Below are positions 12,646 through 26,000 of a stretch of DNA of 64,000 bases, in pieces. The DNA lies in NCBI GenBank assembly GCA_944989445.1, contig CALYLW010000178.1, positions 656,165 to 720,164 on the forward strand, in the 5' to 3' direction. The notes under the pieces are model-generated. The model did no database searches, was not told the DNA's origin, and worked only from the letters and a program-made list of their open reading frames with translations. Position numbers and translations under genes: made by a program. The DNA is from Ampullaceana balthica. Lineage: Eukaryota; Mollusca; Gastropoda; Lymnaeidae. Each line of letters begins with the position of its first letter. Position 1 is the stretch's first letter.

Positions 12646-13420
12646 ACTGGAGTAACAGCCATCATCCATCATCCTTTACCTGTACTTTGTTTCACACCAT
12701 GTCACTTCTCGTCCCTCTCTTTCTCATATTTTACTTCACGGGGCTTATCACTCACTTCACCATGCCTATCTAATTATTAACTGTGTTCATTGTTACTGTT
12801 TTCCCATTGTATGTCAATATCATATTGTCCTCTCATATCATTTCATTATCCAAAATTTGAAGAAAAAAAATAAATAAATAAATAAAACATTAAAAAATTG
12901 TTATTTGTAAGGCCTTCAGCCAAAATTAAATTATTAAATGTAAATTTCAAAGAAATAAATATTAAACGCTATGTCTGAAAAAGGGACTGCAGCGGAGAGT
13001 GATGATAGTAATTTGAGGTTTCCGCCGGAACCCCCTTTTTCTTTCATTAAAAAAATAATTAAAGTTCAAATGTATACATATTTCAAATAAATTAAAAATT
13101 TTAATTGGGTTAGAGAGATAACTTTTTCATAAAACCTGATTCAGAACAATCTATTTATGACCCTCTACCAGAGGCAGGGTGTAACCAAAAAATTTCCAAA
13201 AATGTCACTTGGCCGTTTTTTCCCTTGTGGTCTTCAAAAATACAATGCCAAAGAAAATATGTTTATTTTTAAGAGTTGGAAAGATGAGACATGGATAGAT
13301 GGCGCTTTATTAAAAAATATTTTATCCCAATTATGCATACACTATTCACTGAAATAGACAAAGTATGAGCCATACTGATACTGCAAAACAATTCAAAGGT
13401 CGTGTAGCCTATGTAGAAAG

Positions 13421-13485
13421 AGAGGGAGAGAGAGAAAGAGAGGGAGAGAGAAGGAGAGAGAGGGGGAGAGAGAAAGAGAGAGACA
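13421..13485. repeat. GA-rich microsatellite
   Basis: Interrupted GAGAGGGAGAGA/GAAAGAG purine tract of about 65 bases, some 550 bases upstream of the NCKAP1 start codon. Confidence 0.85.
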
Positions 13486-13954
13486 TGGGCATGGGGGAAT
13501 TGTTATATACGATATAATTGCGAGATAGCCCGGTCTGAGAAATAAATAGTAAAAATAAAACGGTACAAGATCGCAAACACCAAACTATGGGAGATGAAGC
13601 AATCGAAAAACAAATCTTAGAAATAAAAGGAAGATTGATAAAGACACCTTCTAGAAGTACAATAAAGCAAGAGAAGCTCTAAAGTGGAAACCACAGGGCA
13701 AACAGCGACGTCGGAGACCCAATAAGACATGGAGACGTGGTGTGTTGGATGATGCTGTGAGGACAGGGAAGAGCTGGGAATACTAGAACGAGACGGTACA
13801 AAGTGAAAGGCGATGTCTGTGGCCAAGGAGGTTTGATCTTGTCTGTGGCTCTATGTTCCACAAAACTTAAAATTTAAATGAAAAATGATTATAAGAGTTA
13901 CTCTCCATTGCTCTTAAGAGTTACTTTTTCCTCCTTTCAATAATAGCAAATAAA

Positions 13955-13969
13955 ATGGCGTCCTTCTGA
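13955..13969 (+). promoter_or_regulatory. Short upstream ORF / ATGGCG motif before NCKAP1
   Basis: Sixty-six bases before the NCKAP1 start codon is ATG-GCG-TCC-TTC-TGA in a good start context (A at -3, G at +4). If transcribed it would be a four-codon upstream ORF. The AAAATGGCG sequence also resembles a YY1-type promoter element. Which role applies depends on the transcription start site, which the sequence does not show. Confidence 0.3.
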
Positions 13970-14035
13970 GACAGGAAGAGATCAAGACAGTAGAAAATAG
14001 TACAATCCCCAATTACATTGTAAAAAAAAATTAAA

Positions 14036-17000
14036 ATGGCACGAAGTATGATGCCAGCTCAACAAAAGTTGGCAGAAAAGCTGACTATTTTGAATGATAG
14101 GGGTACAGGCATGCTGACGCGGATTTACAATATAAAAAAGGTAAGAATTATTCACTCAACCTACAACTCCATTTAATTTAATTTCATTATTTTTTTAAAT
14201 TATTTAATTTAAAAAAACTTAGGTCTTGCCTTGGTCTACATATAATTTATCCAAGTGTGTACTATATTTACATGTTCGCAATCCGTTTCGGACGCCGTTT
14301 CACAATGACGACCATGTTCATGTGATAGTAAGTGATAGCCCTCCTTACCAGACAATTAATTCAATTATTCAATTATACTGTAACTGTAACAAAGTCAAAT
14401 TATATATTATTATATGACCCCGGCGCCAAGGAATAGGGGTGCTAAAATACTAAAAATAAAATGAGGCTAACAATTAACAATCATAACAATGTCATGTTAG
14501 TTATATGGAGAGGTTGAGTTGCGTCTGAAAAATATTTATGATACAAAAAAAGTGTCATCAATGTTGATGAAATGATGAGCACAATGCATCCTCATGCTTT
14601 TTACAGTCAAATATTTTGTTGAATTATGAAATGAATGTTTGTATATTGAATGTATATTTTTATTACTATTTTCTTTAAGTTAAACTTTATGTGAGGTGTG
14701 ATGAGCCAGCGCTATACAGTTTTCATGTTATTATTATTTTGTTATTATATAAATATAATAATAGTCCATAAATGAGTTTACACTATTTTGTCACTAAATT
14801 TAGACATGCAATTGTATATTTAAATTTAAAAATTGCTTTGATGAATTTTTCATCGAAAAGAAATCTTTAAAAATGTATCATTCATTTTTTTTGGATGAAT
14901 AATTTTGTGTAAAAAAATTTTCAACAAAATATTTCATGTGTGTACTAATTGTTTTATACAATTAATAAAATGATTTCATTTTAAAATGTTTTAGATGCTT
15001 GGTAGTCCAGAGAATAAACCTTCATTTCTTAATGACAAAGCACTTCAACCAGCCATTGAGAAAGTGTTACTTAAAAAGTTTCCTCTGTATGATAGTAAAG
15101 CTAGTCAGGTTTGTTCTTTTATTGCCTATTTACACAAGTTTTAGCCCCACTTGAAATTTAACTAATTCTTCCTCTGTAAATAATTCCAAACAAATGATAC
15201 ATTCTAATTAATCAAATTTAAATGCTACAACTTTTTAGAAAATATCCTTTTTTTGTGTGTTAAAAAATATATTTTAACATACATTAGAAATATCTATCTT
15301 ATAAAAATTGTTTTTATACCTTAACTTTACAGTTTTTGTCCTTTTTTAAATCTAATGATCTCCCTAAAGCATTATGCTCATTAGCCTTTGAAAAAATGTC
15401 TTTCAGCTCACGGTGGTAAACCAGATGAAAGCAGACATTGCCAAGGGTTTGTCATTGTACTACCACACTTTTGTTGATATACTGACACTAAAGGTAATCT
15501 TTAGGATTAAGTAATGAAATAGAACGCGGGGACGCGGTGGTCGAGTGGCAGCGCACTGGACTGTCGTACCGATGGTCACGGGTTCGAATCCGTGTGAAGG
15601 CAAGGGTTTGTTCCCGGGGCCTAGGGCGTCCCTGAGTCACCCCGCTCCGAATGGGTACCTAACTACATGTATGTAGTTAGGCGGCTGGGTAATGCGTGGA
15701 ACCCACAAAGCCGTGGCATGTGAATGCTGCATCACTTGCCAACAGATCATCTGTCATGGTCTGTGGACGCAACTATCTTCTACATAGAAGGAGCGTCTGT
15801 ATAGATAAGATAATAGAAGGAAGTTGATTTTTACTAGCATTTATTAAACTTGATGTAAAGAACCTGTCTGTTTTCACCACTTCAGTGACTACTAAGTTAT
15901 TTCACTTAATTAAAGTCATTTTCCTTCAAATAAAAATGACTCTCATTTTTTTCATGATATTCATTTCATTCATGATATTCATTTTAAAATCCTACAATTT
16001 TCATAATATAGTTTAATATAAGACAGTGAATTATTATTTCCTATTTTATTTGTTTCTCTCAGGATCATATTGTTGATCTACTAACAACCATAGATGCTTG
16101 TCAGGTACAGATGGATATTGTGAGTATCACATTTTATTTATATATTGCTTTTTGCCTTGATAATTATTATCAAATTGCAAAATTTTATATACTTTTAAAT
16201 AGGAATGAAAAGCCATGTATACAGTATTAATATGTCCCTTTTTAACTGTATAAACTAAATGATGATTGGAAAACTTCTTAATTTACACATTTGTTTTATC
16301 CCAGACCTTGAACTTTGACCTTACAAAGACCTATCTGGAGCTTATTGCAACTTATGTCTCCATCATGATACTGATGTCAAAAGTAGATGATCGCAAAATT
16401 GTTCTTTCTCTCTACAATTGTGCTTTTGAATTCATGAACGGAAAGAGGTAATTTATTTAAACCACTATAAAGGCATATTTTAAAATATAAAATAAGATTC
16501 ATTTATTGTTGCAAATAAATGGAATGATCAATCACAAACAGCTATTTTACATGCAATCCATGACACTAACATTAACCTTGTACATACAACTAATTTAACA
16601 AATTGTTTAATTAAGTGTACATTAAAGTAATAGAAATTAAAATAATTAAAATTAAACAAATATTTTTGACCCTAAGAAGACAATGTTAATCCTTCAAATA
16701 AACTTGTGATGAATATCTTGTTTGATTAACAAAAATTACAACTCATTTGAATTTATCATGATTTTAAAGATTCCAAGGAAGATTTTTTTGTTTAAAATAA
16801 AAGGAAAGAAAACAATAATAGTTTTTAATAATTAACCTACTTTTTAACCCCATTAGAACAATCGCAATACATAGTTCTATAACCCAGATAAGATTCTAGA
16901 TTGTGTGTTAAATGAGATTCTTAAAAATAGTAAATACTTTTGTTTTACAAAAACTTAAATATTGATGTAATAAGTCTCCTGTGTAATAGGGGAGTCGACA

Positions 17001-20000
17001 ATGGCGTTAGCACTAATTGGGATTCTGTAACATTTTATTTCTAGTCCACATTGTCATATGAGTTATTTTTAGTCTAATATATATATATTTCCTTCAACAG
17101 TGATCCATCATACCACAGATTGGGGCAGATGTGTCTAGAATATGATCCACCAATGAAAAAACTTGCTGAAGAGTTTGTGCCACACTCAAGGGTAAGTGAA
17201 ATTTTCCACAACATTACAACATGCTATTGTCTGTCAATGTATCCACAATATTTATAATTTTAGCTCATATCTGCACTTTAAAGTTTAAAAAAAGTTTTAT
17301 TTGTATGTTTGTGACAACTTTCATATAATATCTTCATGTGACATCATCTGTTTGATTAAGTTTATACTTAAATTGATAATTCTCGTTCGGGCTGCTTTCC
17401 TCATTTCGCCTTATTTACCTTTACTCCATAACATTTTTCAGGAGTTTGTTTTTAACGCCTTGACTTTTTCTCTCTTCCAATATCGTTTGTCATCTCATTT
17501 TTCTAAAGTTATTACTGCCCTCTTCAAAATATTGTGACATTACACTTTGATTAATAACATTGATTCATAGCTGTGAAATCTATAAAAGCTAAGACACTTG
17601 TTTTTTTTTCAAATATAGTAGGTTAGTATATCCGTTATCATGGTTGGCTATTGTAATGAAATATAATCCAAAATCACTCCTTCCATTTTTCCAGCATTTA
17701 ATGCCAGCACTCATGTCCATCCACAAAGTCTATCCAATGCGCAATGTCCCTGCTGAGATGATGAGAAACCAGCAGATTCTGGCCATTCTTGCTGAGCCTG
17801 CAAAGATGTCTACTGTTCCTGTAACTGACATGGTGGGTCTCTGTCATGTTCATCTGTTGCGACAATTTAACATATAGAGCTGAATAATTTTTACCACACA
17901 AACTTAGACACGTGATGTTTTTAAGAACAGAGTACCTTTTATTTTTACTGATTTCGTTTCTGTGTCGTAAGATTTAATTTATCCTTCAATGTTTCAGATC
18001 CAGTGTGAGTACTTGTCTCTGGACGCCATGGAAAGATGGATCATCTGTAAGTGTAAAGCTTATCAACTAAACCGGGACGTTGACCGGTCTATGTCTTATA
18101 TCAATACATATTAAATTAAATTCTAACATGGAAGTACGAGGCCACAAAATCTAATAGCACTTATATAGACATAGGGATAAAAACAATTTTCTTACTCTAT
18201 TGAAAAGCATAAAGTCATAAAAATCCTTATTCATCCAAACTGGCATTCGGGTGTGGAATGGTTTGCCCGAACAAACCAGGAATACCAATAAACTATCAAC
18301 ATTCAAAACTCTATGCAAGACAAGACATAAACCATGAATAAGGGTAGGACCCAATAATCTTCTGTGTATAGAAGAAGCATTTGTAATATATAAGAAATCT
18401 AATGTTATTTTTTCTAAATTTTTGTTGTTGTTTCTTTCACTGTGAATGTGTAGTTGGCCTCATGCTGTGCTATCAGAACTTGGGAGATGCACAAGCCTGG
18501 GACCTGTGGAAGCAAGCACTCCAGGGCAGCTATATCATCACTCTGTGTCGTAATGAGGTGCTTCACACTCACAGTTACATTACTAGCTTCTTTGAGAGTC
18601 TACGGGGGTAAGTGTCACTCTGTGTCGTAATGAGGTGCTACACACTCACAGTTACATTACTAGCTTCTTTGAGAGTCTACGGGGGTAAGTGTCACTCTGT
18701 GTCGTAATGAGGTGCTTCACACTCACAGTTACATTACTAGCTTCTTTGAGAGTCTACGGGGGTAAGTGTCACTCTGTGTCGTAATGAGGTGCTTCACACT
18801 CACAGTTACATTACTAGCTTCTTTGAGAGTCTATGGGGGTAAGTGTCACTCTATGTCGTAATGAGGTGCTTCACACTCGCAGTTACTTAGCTAGCTTCTA
18901 TGAGTCTACAGGGGTAAGTAGCCAATATAATACAGCTTTAGTGCACGAGAGACAAATCAAAATCTAAAATTATTATTAGATATGACAAAGAGTCTCTTTT
19001 AATATGTATATACTAGTGTTCACCTGTCAAAAATGACGGAAGTTTTCAGCTGAAATCTATTTATTTTATAAAAAATGCACTTTTTTTAGGGCGCCTACGG
19101 CGCTGACCTTTTTCAAAAGCCCAACTAACTTGTCCTTGTTTGATAAATACGAAATATTAAACTTTCTGAAATGTACACAAAGTATTTTATAATAGGGGTT
19201 GTAGGGCACCTACGGCGCCCCCTTTGTTTTTTGATTTCATAATTAACCATCATCAAATCCTCTTTTTACATTGATCCCTTTTCCAAAATTAAAATATGAG
19301 CGAAAACAATGACCTCATTTAATATTTTTTTACAGCGCATCTTTAATTTGCACACCTTTTGATGCTTTGGTGCAGTAATTTGGTTTTCCCTGCTTTCTAA
19401 AATTAGTAGCGTCAGGACTGACAGACACTACTTGCGTGACAATTGCAAATTATATTGTTTAATTCATTTTATGAACATTCCTGCAAAGACACAATTTTGA
19501 AATTATATTTTCCCCCCCAGACACCAAAATATTTCTCAAGGGAAAAAATCAGCCATGGAATCTCACTCAGTGACAATATTGACTTAAAGATGGATTATTT
19601 AGATTATAGTACAGATAGTTTGACAACAAACTTTCAACCAAGATGATAATAACCTACAAGACTCACCACTTATGATGGAAACAAAGTTTTATGTTTTTTC
19701 TGTGCTTAAAATCATGTCTAAATCAAAACTTTGTAAACTTATAACTTTTTTTTAAAAAATGCATTCTCAGTTATTTTGACGTAAAATTTTAGGAAAACCT
19801 GATTTGTTTTTTTTTCCAGACAAAACAAGAGAGTAGCTGAACTAAAAGAATTCCAATTACAGGCTTTAACTCACTCGTAAGTAAAGATCTAATTTTAAAA
19901 TAATTCTTTAACAAAATTCTGTTCTTCAAAATTTACAATTTAAAAAAAATTAGAATTCAGAAAAAGGCTGAATATTAGCTATTTACCCTTTTTTTTGGGG

Positions 20001-23000
20001 TGATTTTTAACTTCCATGATTTAGTAATAATGAAATTAGAATAACAATAAGTTTTTTTTTATTTCCAAATAATTACTATTTCTATAAAAATATTTGTTAA
20101 CTTACTATTTTAATGTAAGTTATTAGTTTACTTCAAATTTGCCTCTAATATCCAAAACATATCCAGGAAATGAAACTGAAATGATTATTCGCTGACTATT
20201 CTTGTTATTCGTCTAGGCCTGCTTTGCACAGAGAGAGGCGCAAGTTTCTCCGTAGCACACTGAGAGACTTGACCCTTGTGTTCACAGAGGAACCAGGATT
20301 ACTGGGGCCAAAGGTGATGTGAGATGTCAATAGGCATTCTGTATGTAGGGCATTGTGATTGGGTTCAATTCAAATCAAATTTTTATCGACCAGCCCATTT
20401 CAAATTAAATTTTTTTTCTTAATCAATTAAAATTAGATGTCAAGTAAAAAAATATGTTGCTGCTTTTTTATATCCACTGTTCCAAGCATATTCTCCAGCA
20501 CAAAATAGGTCACTAAAAATTGCTGGTCTAGATTTACTGTCTTTATTCAACTTTAAGAGGGTTTTCCCTTTTCTTCCCTAGAATTTAAAAATATCTTTGT
20601 CATATTTATGGTTATGTTAGTAAACAAAAAAATTAATATCTTTGGTGTTAATGAACATATTTAATTTAAATGAAATAAAGCGCAAAATAAAGAGACTTTA
20701 TTCACTATTTTACCCGAGGCACCTAACAATGAACAGAGATATTTAAAAATAAAAAAAATTAATGTTCAGGTATTTTCTGTCACAAGTGTAGATACACACG
20801 CTACTACTATAATCACAAAATTGCAATTCTTTCTACCGAGTCTGAAAGATAACAAGTAAGCATGATACTAATGCTAATGTCACCGATAAATCAAATTTTA
20901 AATCAACTTCTTTAACCTTACGAGGCTTATAAATTTAATCCTGAGTTGTCTCACTATCACTTTGCAATTCCATCACAACCATTTACCAAAAAGAAAAACA
21001 TTGAAAGAAAAAAAACGTGGGACCACATTTTTAATAACTGTCTGAAAGTAGCTTACATTATAAAAGATTTGAACAACCCGGATGTAAACCAATGGAAGTC
21101 TCGTGAGAGTTTGAAAAATGAAAGAAGAAAGTACCAATGTCACTGTGCCAAATACAGGCACCTTTGTCCCAAAAATGCTTAAACTGATGATTTGTCGGTT
21201 GAAATAGTTGACTTATGTCATTGGCAGGCCATGTACATCTTTCAAGGCCTCTCTTTGGCACGGGATGAAGTCCTCTGGCTGCTAAGACATGTCGTAAACC
21301 CACCATCAAAGAGACACAATGTAAAGATGTCCCCTGAAGACTTTTATGACAGGTAAGTCACACACCTTGGTCTCAGGGTTTTTTGTTCATTTTGTTGTTT
21401 TAAATCTTTCCCTGAATGATTGAATCATGTTGATTACCGCAGAGAGGAATGAAGTCTGTTATATCATTGATTACCGCAGAGAGGAATGAAGTCTGTTATA
21501 TCATTATAATTTTGCTCAAATCTCAAATATTGTTTTATTTCTTTTTTCTAGACAACTGCCTGAGCTTTTATTTTACATGGAGGAGTTGAGAGGTAATGTC
21601 TCTAATTAAGACCAAAGTTCATCCCAGCTTTTCAATCGCAGTTATTTAGAGTTTTATTTTGATGTTCACTACTTTCACTTTCCATAGTAATAATTTATGT
21701 TTTAGCTTTTTTTCTAAGTAGTTATTTGACAAATTCAGTGGGACTGGAATTTCATATTTTTTACTTGCACATTAAAGTAAAAAATAAAAATAAAAACTAA
21801 CAAATTTTCATTAAAAAAAAATATCTGGGTTCTATTAGCTCAGAATGATGTAGAACACTATCATATAGTATATTATCTCTGTACATTAAAGCAAGGTAAC
21901 ACTGTATGATTGAAGTATGCTTTTGGAATTACAAAGTTCTATTTAAAAACTTTTTCCTTAAAAACTGTCGGCCTAATCTTTTACCCATATCATGTCTATT
22001 TTCCTTAATTATATGCCCTGCCCTTTGTTAAAGATTTGCAATGTTTAATTGAATGAACTGCTCGTCGCCAGGTCTGGTTAAAAAATACAATGAAGTGATA
22101 CAGCGTTACTATGTGCAATATTTGTCTGGCTATGATGCTGTTTACCTCAACCAACTCATTCAGGTACTCATTGAAACAAAATTAAGTCACTCATTTGCCT
22201 TTACCGAATGGCTTATCCCTCTTACTTCTGATCATGTATTAACCCTCTATTTTGAAAGCAATATTATAATTTTATAAGAAATGTTAAGCTTTGAAAATCT
22301 ACCATGTATCCCAAACCTATTTTCATTTATTATTTATCTAATTTTAAATAAAGAACATCTCCATGTGCCCAGAGGATGAGTCCATTATATTATCCTCATT
22401 CTACAACAGTATTGCAGCCCTCTCTGTTAGACAAGGTAAAAGTCATCTCTTTATTAAAGTTAAAGTTCTGCATGGGGAAATGTAACTATGACTCAAAGTT
22501 GTGAGGTCAGACACAAACGGAGGGTATGTCATAAATGTGGAGATGAGATGAACAACGGATGTCATTTTAAGAATTTTAAAAAAGAAATAATTAGCTAGGT
22601 CAATAAATTTCCTAAACAATAATAGGAAACCTTAGTTTTATCATAATCAGAATTTTTATTTACACATTTACTAATTCTTAAATATATATATTTTATTTTC
22701 TTACTTCTCCTCAGTTGAAAAGAATGAATTATTTGATTTTAGGGGTTTTCGTCTTGACTGGTTTAGACTTCAAGTAAGGCCCATTCAATTTCCTATTTGA
22801 ATATCATCAATGTTAAAATAAATTTCTAGCGTTCCCCTTACTTTAAATTAAATGTATGAGCTTTATATATTTTTTTAAAATTTGGTAAACAAATGAACAT
22901 TGGATTGGTATTATTGAATTAAGATTCAAAGATCAATAGCTTTTAATTAGATCAATATTCCAAAACCCTAGATACATCCTAATTTTATTATGAAGTTTCT

Positions 23001-26000
23001 GGAGAGTGCAATTTTCATTGTTTTACTATCTAAGCTCCACATCATCAATACTTCTTTATCCCAGGCTTACACAAGTGTCAGCAAAGCAGGCTTGGAACTA
23101 AAGAACCACCAGGACCTCGCCAAACACATGAACACCGTCGTGTTCCACACTAAAATGGTAGACTTCCTGGACGAGATGATCAATGAAACGGGAGATCTTT
23201 CTATTTACTGGTAAATGGCTTCAAACCTCAAGAAAGAACTTTTTTTTGGTGTTAATTTGGTTTAGATTGCTAGGGTTCCAGTAGGGCATAACCGGAAATT
23301 GCCTCGGACATTCGCCTCGGCCGAATATTACGATTTTCGGTAATATCCGGAAGTATTCGCCTCGGCAAATATTACACACGCAAATAGCTAAAAAATAAAA
23401 AAAATAAAAAATTAAAATTAAGAAAATGGAATTCAATAAATACTGAACAGCTGGCAAAGAAGACACGATAATTTCAGTAGCATTTCGCAGGTGGCGTAAC
23501 CAGTTGTTACTGGGTCATGCATAATCTAACTTTCTTTCAAAAGATGGCCATTATACTAATATACTTCCGTCCGACTGCAATGGTTGTAGAGATATATGCC
23601 ACTTACTGGCGGAAAACATTAACTTTATCAGCATTCCACAAATTAAAAATATGAATTAATTATTAAGTTATAACAAGTTAAACATTATTTAGCTATTTTA
23701 GAATTTAGATTATATGAAAACATCGAACAGTTTTGGCTTTGCACTTATGATGATGAAAGAAATGGTACTCTCCTAAGTCGCAGCTTCTACTCGGTTTGTA
23801 TCCGGATCCGGCAAATAGTACATCCAAATACTCGGACTCGGTACTCGGTGGAAATTGTCTACTCGGTTATGCCCTAGTCTCCAGCCAGAGGTACAAAAAT
23901 GAGTTAGCATCTGTTAAGAGATTGTTTATCCTTCAGCTAGAGGTAAAAAAATGATTCAACCATTTTTATTGACCTCTTAGTTTCTACACAACTCTGTTTG
24001 AGCACCAGTTCAAGCAGTGTATGGAGTTCCTGGCCCAGCATCGCTACAGCATTATCTTCCCCATGATCTGTGGCCATTTCATGAATGCCACTCACAGTCT
24101 CTGCCCTGAAGAGGTAAGCTCTAGTTTGTTAACAAAAATTGCAAGAAAAAATGAAAATAAATGCTTTATATCTACAATGCAGTATTTTATATTTTCATTT
24201 TGTTTCGGACCCTTTTCCTTCTCCATCTTTGATTAAATGCTTTTTGATTTGCTCCTAGCTACCAGCAAATTAAAAAAAATATTTTTTTTTAATAAAGCCA
24301 AATTTTTAAAAATAAAGAAATAAGAATAGAAGGAAAAATTAAACAAATTTTAAATGATATTTAAATGCACAATATTATTCAATGTGATTTAAAAGAAAAT
24401 CATGAAAAATAATGAATGCATTATTATTAACCTTATTTGAAAGAGTGTGTTTGGAATTTCATCTGAAATAACTGCTAAATATTATCTTTGATATTTATCC
24501 TTGAATATGGAAAAGTGCTTTATTATGCTTCTTCTGTCCAACATTTCCTGCTTAATCAAACACAAATTCTTAGATGCTCTTTCATAGTGCATTTGGTCAT
24601 TACCAATATAAGTTATGGGATGCTCAGAATATGTGCCAGTCATTTCCATTTTCCAAGTTCAAATAACTACACAATACACTGAAAATTACATTTCTAAATT
24701 AAAAATTTTTGTCATACTTTTTCCCCCCTCTAAAATATTGATAATTCTAATCCATTCTAAGACGATTATATTAAATCGGTTTTTTTTTAATTTCTCTTGA
24801 AAAGTTGTTCAAGTTTATAGCAGTATATTTACAACAATCAGAATTAAGGTGTACTCTGCTGAAAAGACAAAGATGCTGAATTAAGATGAAATTTTGTGTC
24901 TGTTTTCATGGCTTCCATCACTTGGCTTAAGTCTGATAAGTTTTTTCATCATAATAATTTTTTTTTCCAAACATTTGAATGATTATATATATATATATTA
25001 CAGTACATTAAATACGCCCAACCATTTATATACATATATATATATATATATATATAAATATATAACTGACAATTGCAATTCTCACGCATATGTAAAATGA
25101 CCTTGCGTCACGTGTTGCTTGTAAATCTACTATAAACAGCCTTGATGCTATCTGTCTGAACATTGTAAAACTCAGTCAGATCTCTGTACTTACTTATGTC
25201 ATGCCAAGAATGTATTACCAATGTCATCACAACCTCATTGCCACCTTCACCAATCATTGCCACCAATCAGCGCCACTCCATCGGCACCACAAGCGTCCAG
25301 TACGCCCACTGGTTTTTGCGGGAGATGTCGGAGGAGGTCAACCAAGTAATCACTTCTATTTGCGAGGAACAGTGTATGCTCAACTATAAGGTAACCACGG
25401 CGATGGCACACAAGGAAATGGGTTTTGTATTAGGTCAGATTCAGATATGTGTAAAATGTTAGTGTTGTCATTTTATTTGGTGACGTTGTTCATTGTTGGT
25501 ATCACCTCAGTAGGAAGAAGTTTTTTTAAAATTTATTCTGGTATGATCATGGTTTATTAAGGGACCAGTCAGTAAAAATTTGTCTGCTGTTTGAAAAAAA
25601 AATGTTTTGATCCTCTTTAGGGGTCATTTGGCACCCCTCAAATGTAGTGTTATGAGTTTAGAGGATTGATATTTTTAATCATTTCTCTTGCTTTATTATA
25701 ATGATGTTATTCTTTTCACAAAATACTAGTTTTAAACTTAGAAAGGCTTTTCCATGTTGCTGCTGTGTCACATGGCAGTGAGGTCGCTCGATCCGACCAT
25801 TAAGGTAGGTTAAGATGGCTGATCCTCTCAATTTCTGCATTCTTGTCATTTAGTCATTCAGACACAGTAAATGGGCTTTTTGGTAAAATATAAATATACA
25901 TTCTAATTTTATATATTTAACATATTGTTGATGGATCAAAGGTAACTTCTAAGTTAACTGTGGCTAGTTAACATTGTTGTAAACAATTCTCTTACAATCT

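Larger units (their letters stand above)
9065..14035. other. Divergent intergenic region between the NCKAP1 paralogues
   Basis: Holds both promoters, but no clear TATA or initiator is visible. Contents: LINE-B fragment, hAT-type MITE, LINE-A tail with Harbinger MITE, SINE, a GA-rich microsatellite and otherwise AT-rich sequence. The 97-codon ORF at 11737-12030 has no recognisable domain and reads as chance. Confidence 0.7.

Noticed and set aside
15525..15600. tRNA gene suggested by A and B boxes
   Set aside because: The head continues into a SINE body and LINE tail, and a second copy has the same structure; a SINE, not a tRNA gene.
20946..21309. ORFs on both strands near exon 12
   Set aside because: No family resemblance; partly overlap exon 12 in antisense or lie in intron 11 without splice logic.
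25741..25810. Possible third version of exon 19 or an extra exon
   Set aside because: An AAGGTAGGT-like donor is present, but no peptide related to exon 19 and no in-frame acceptor was found.
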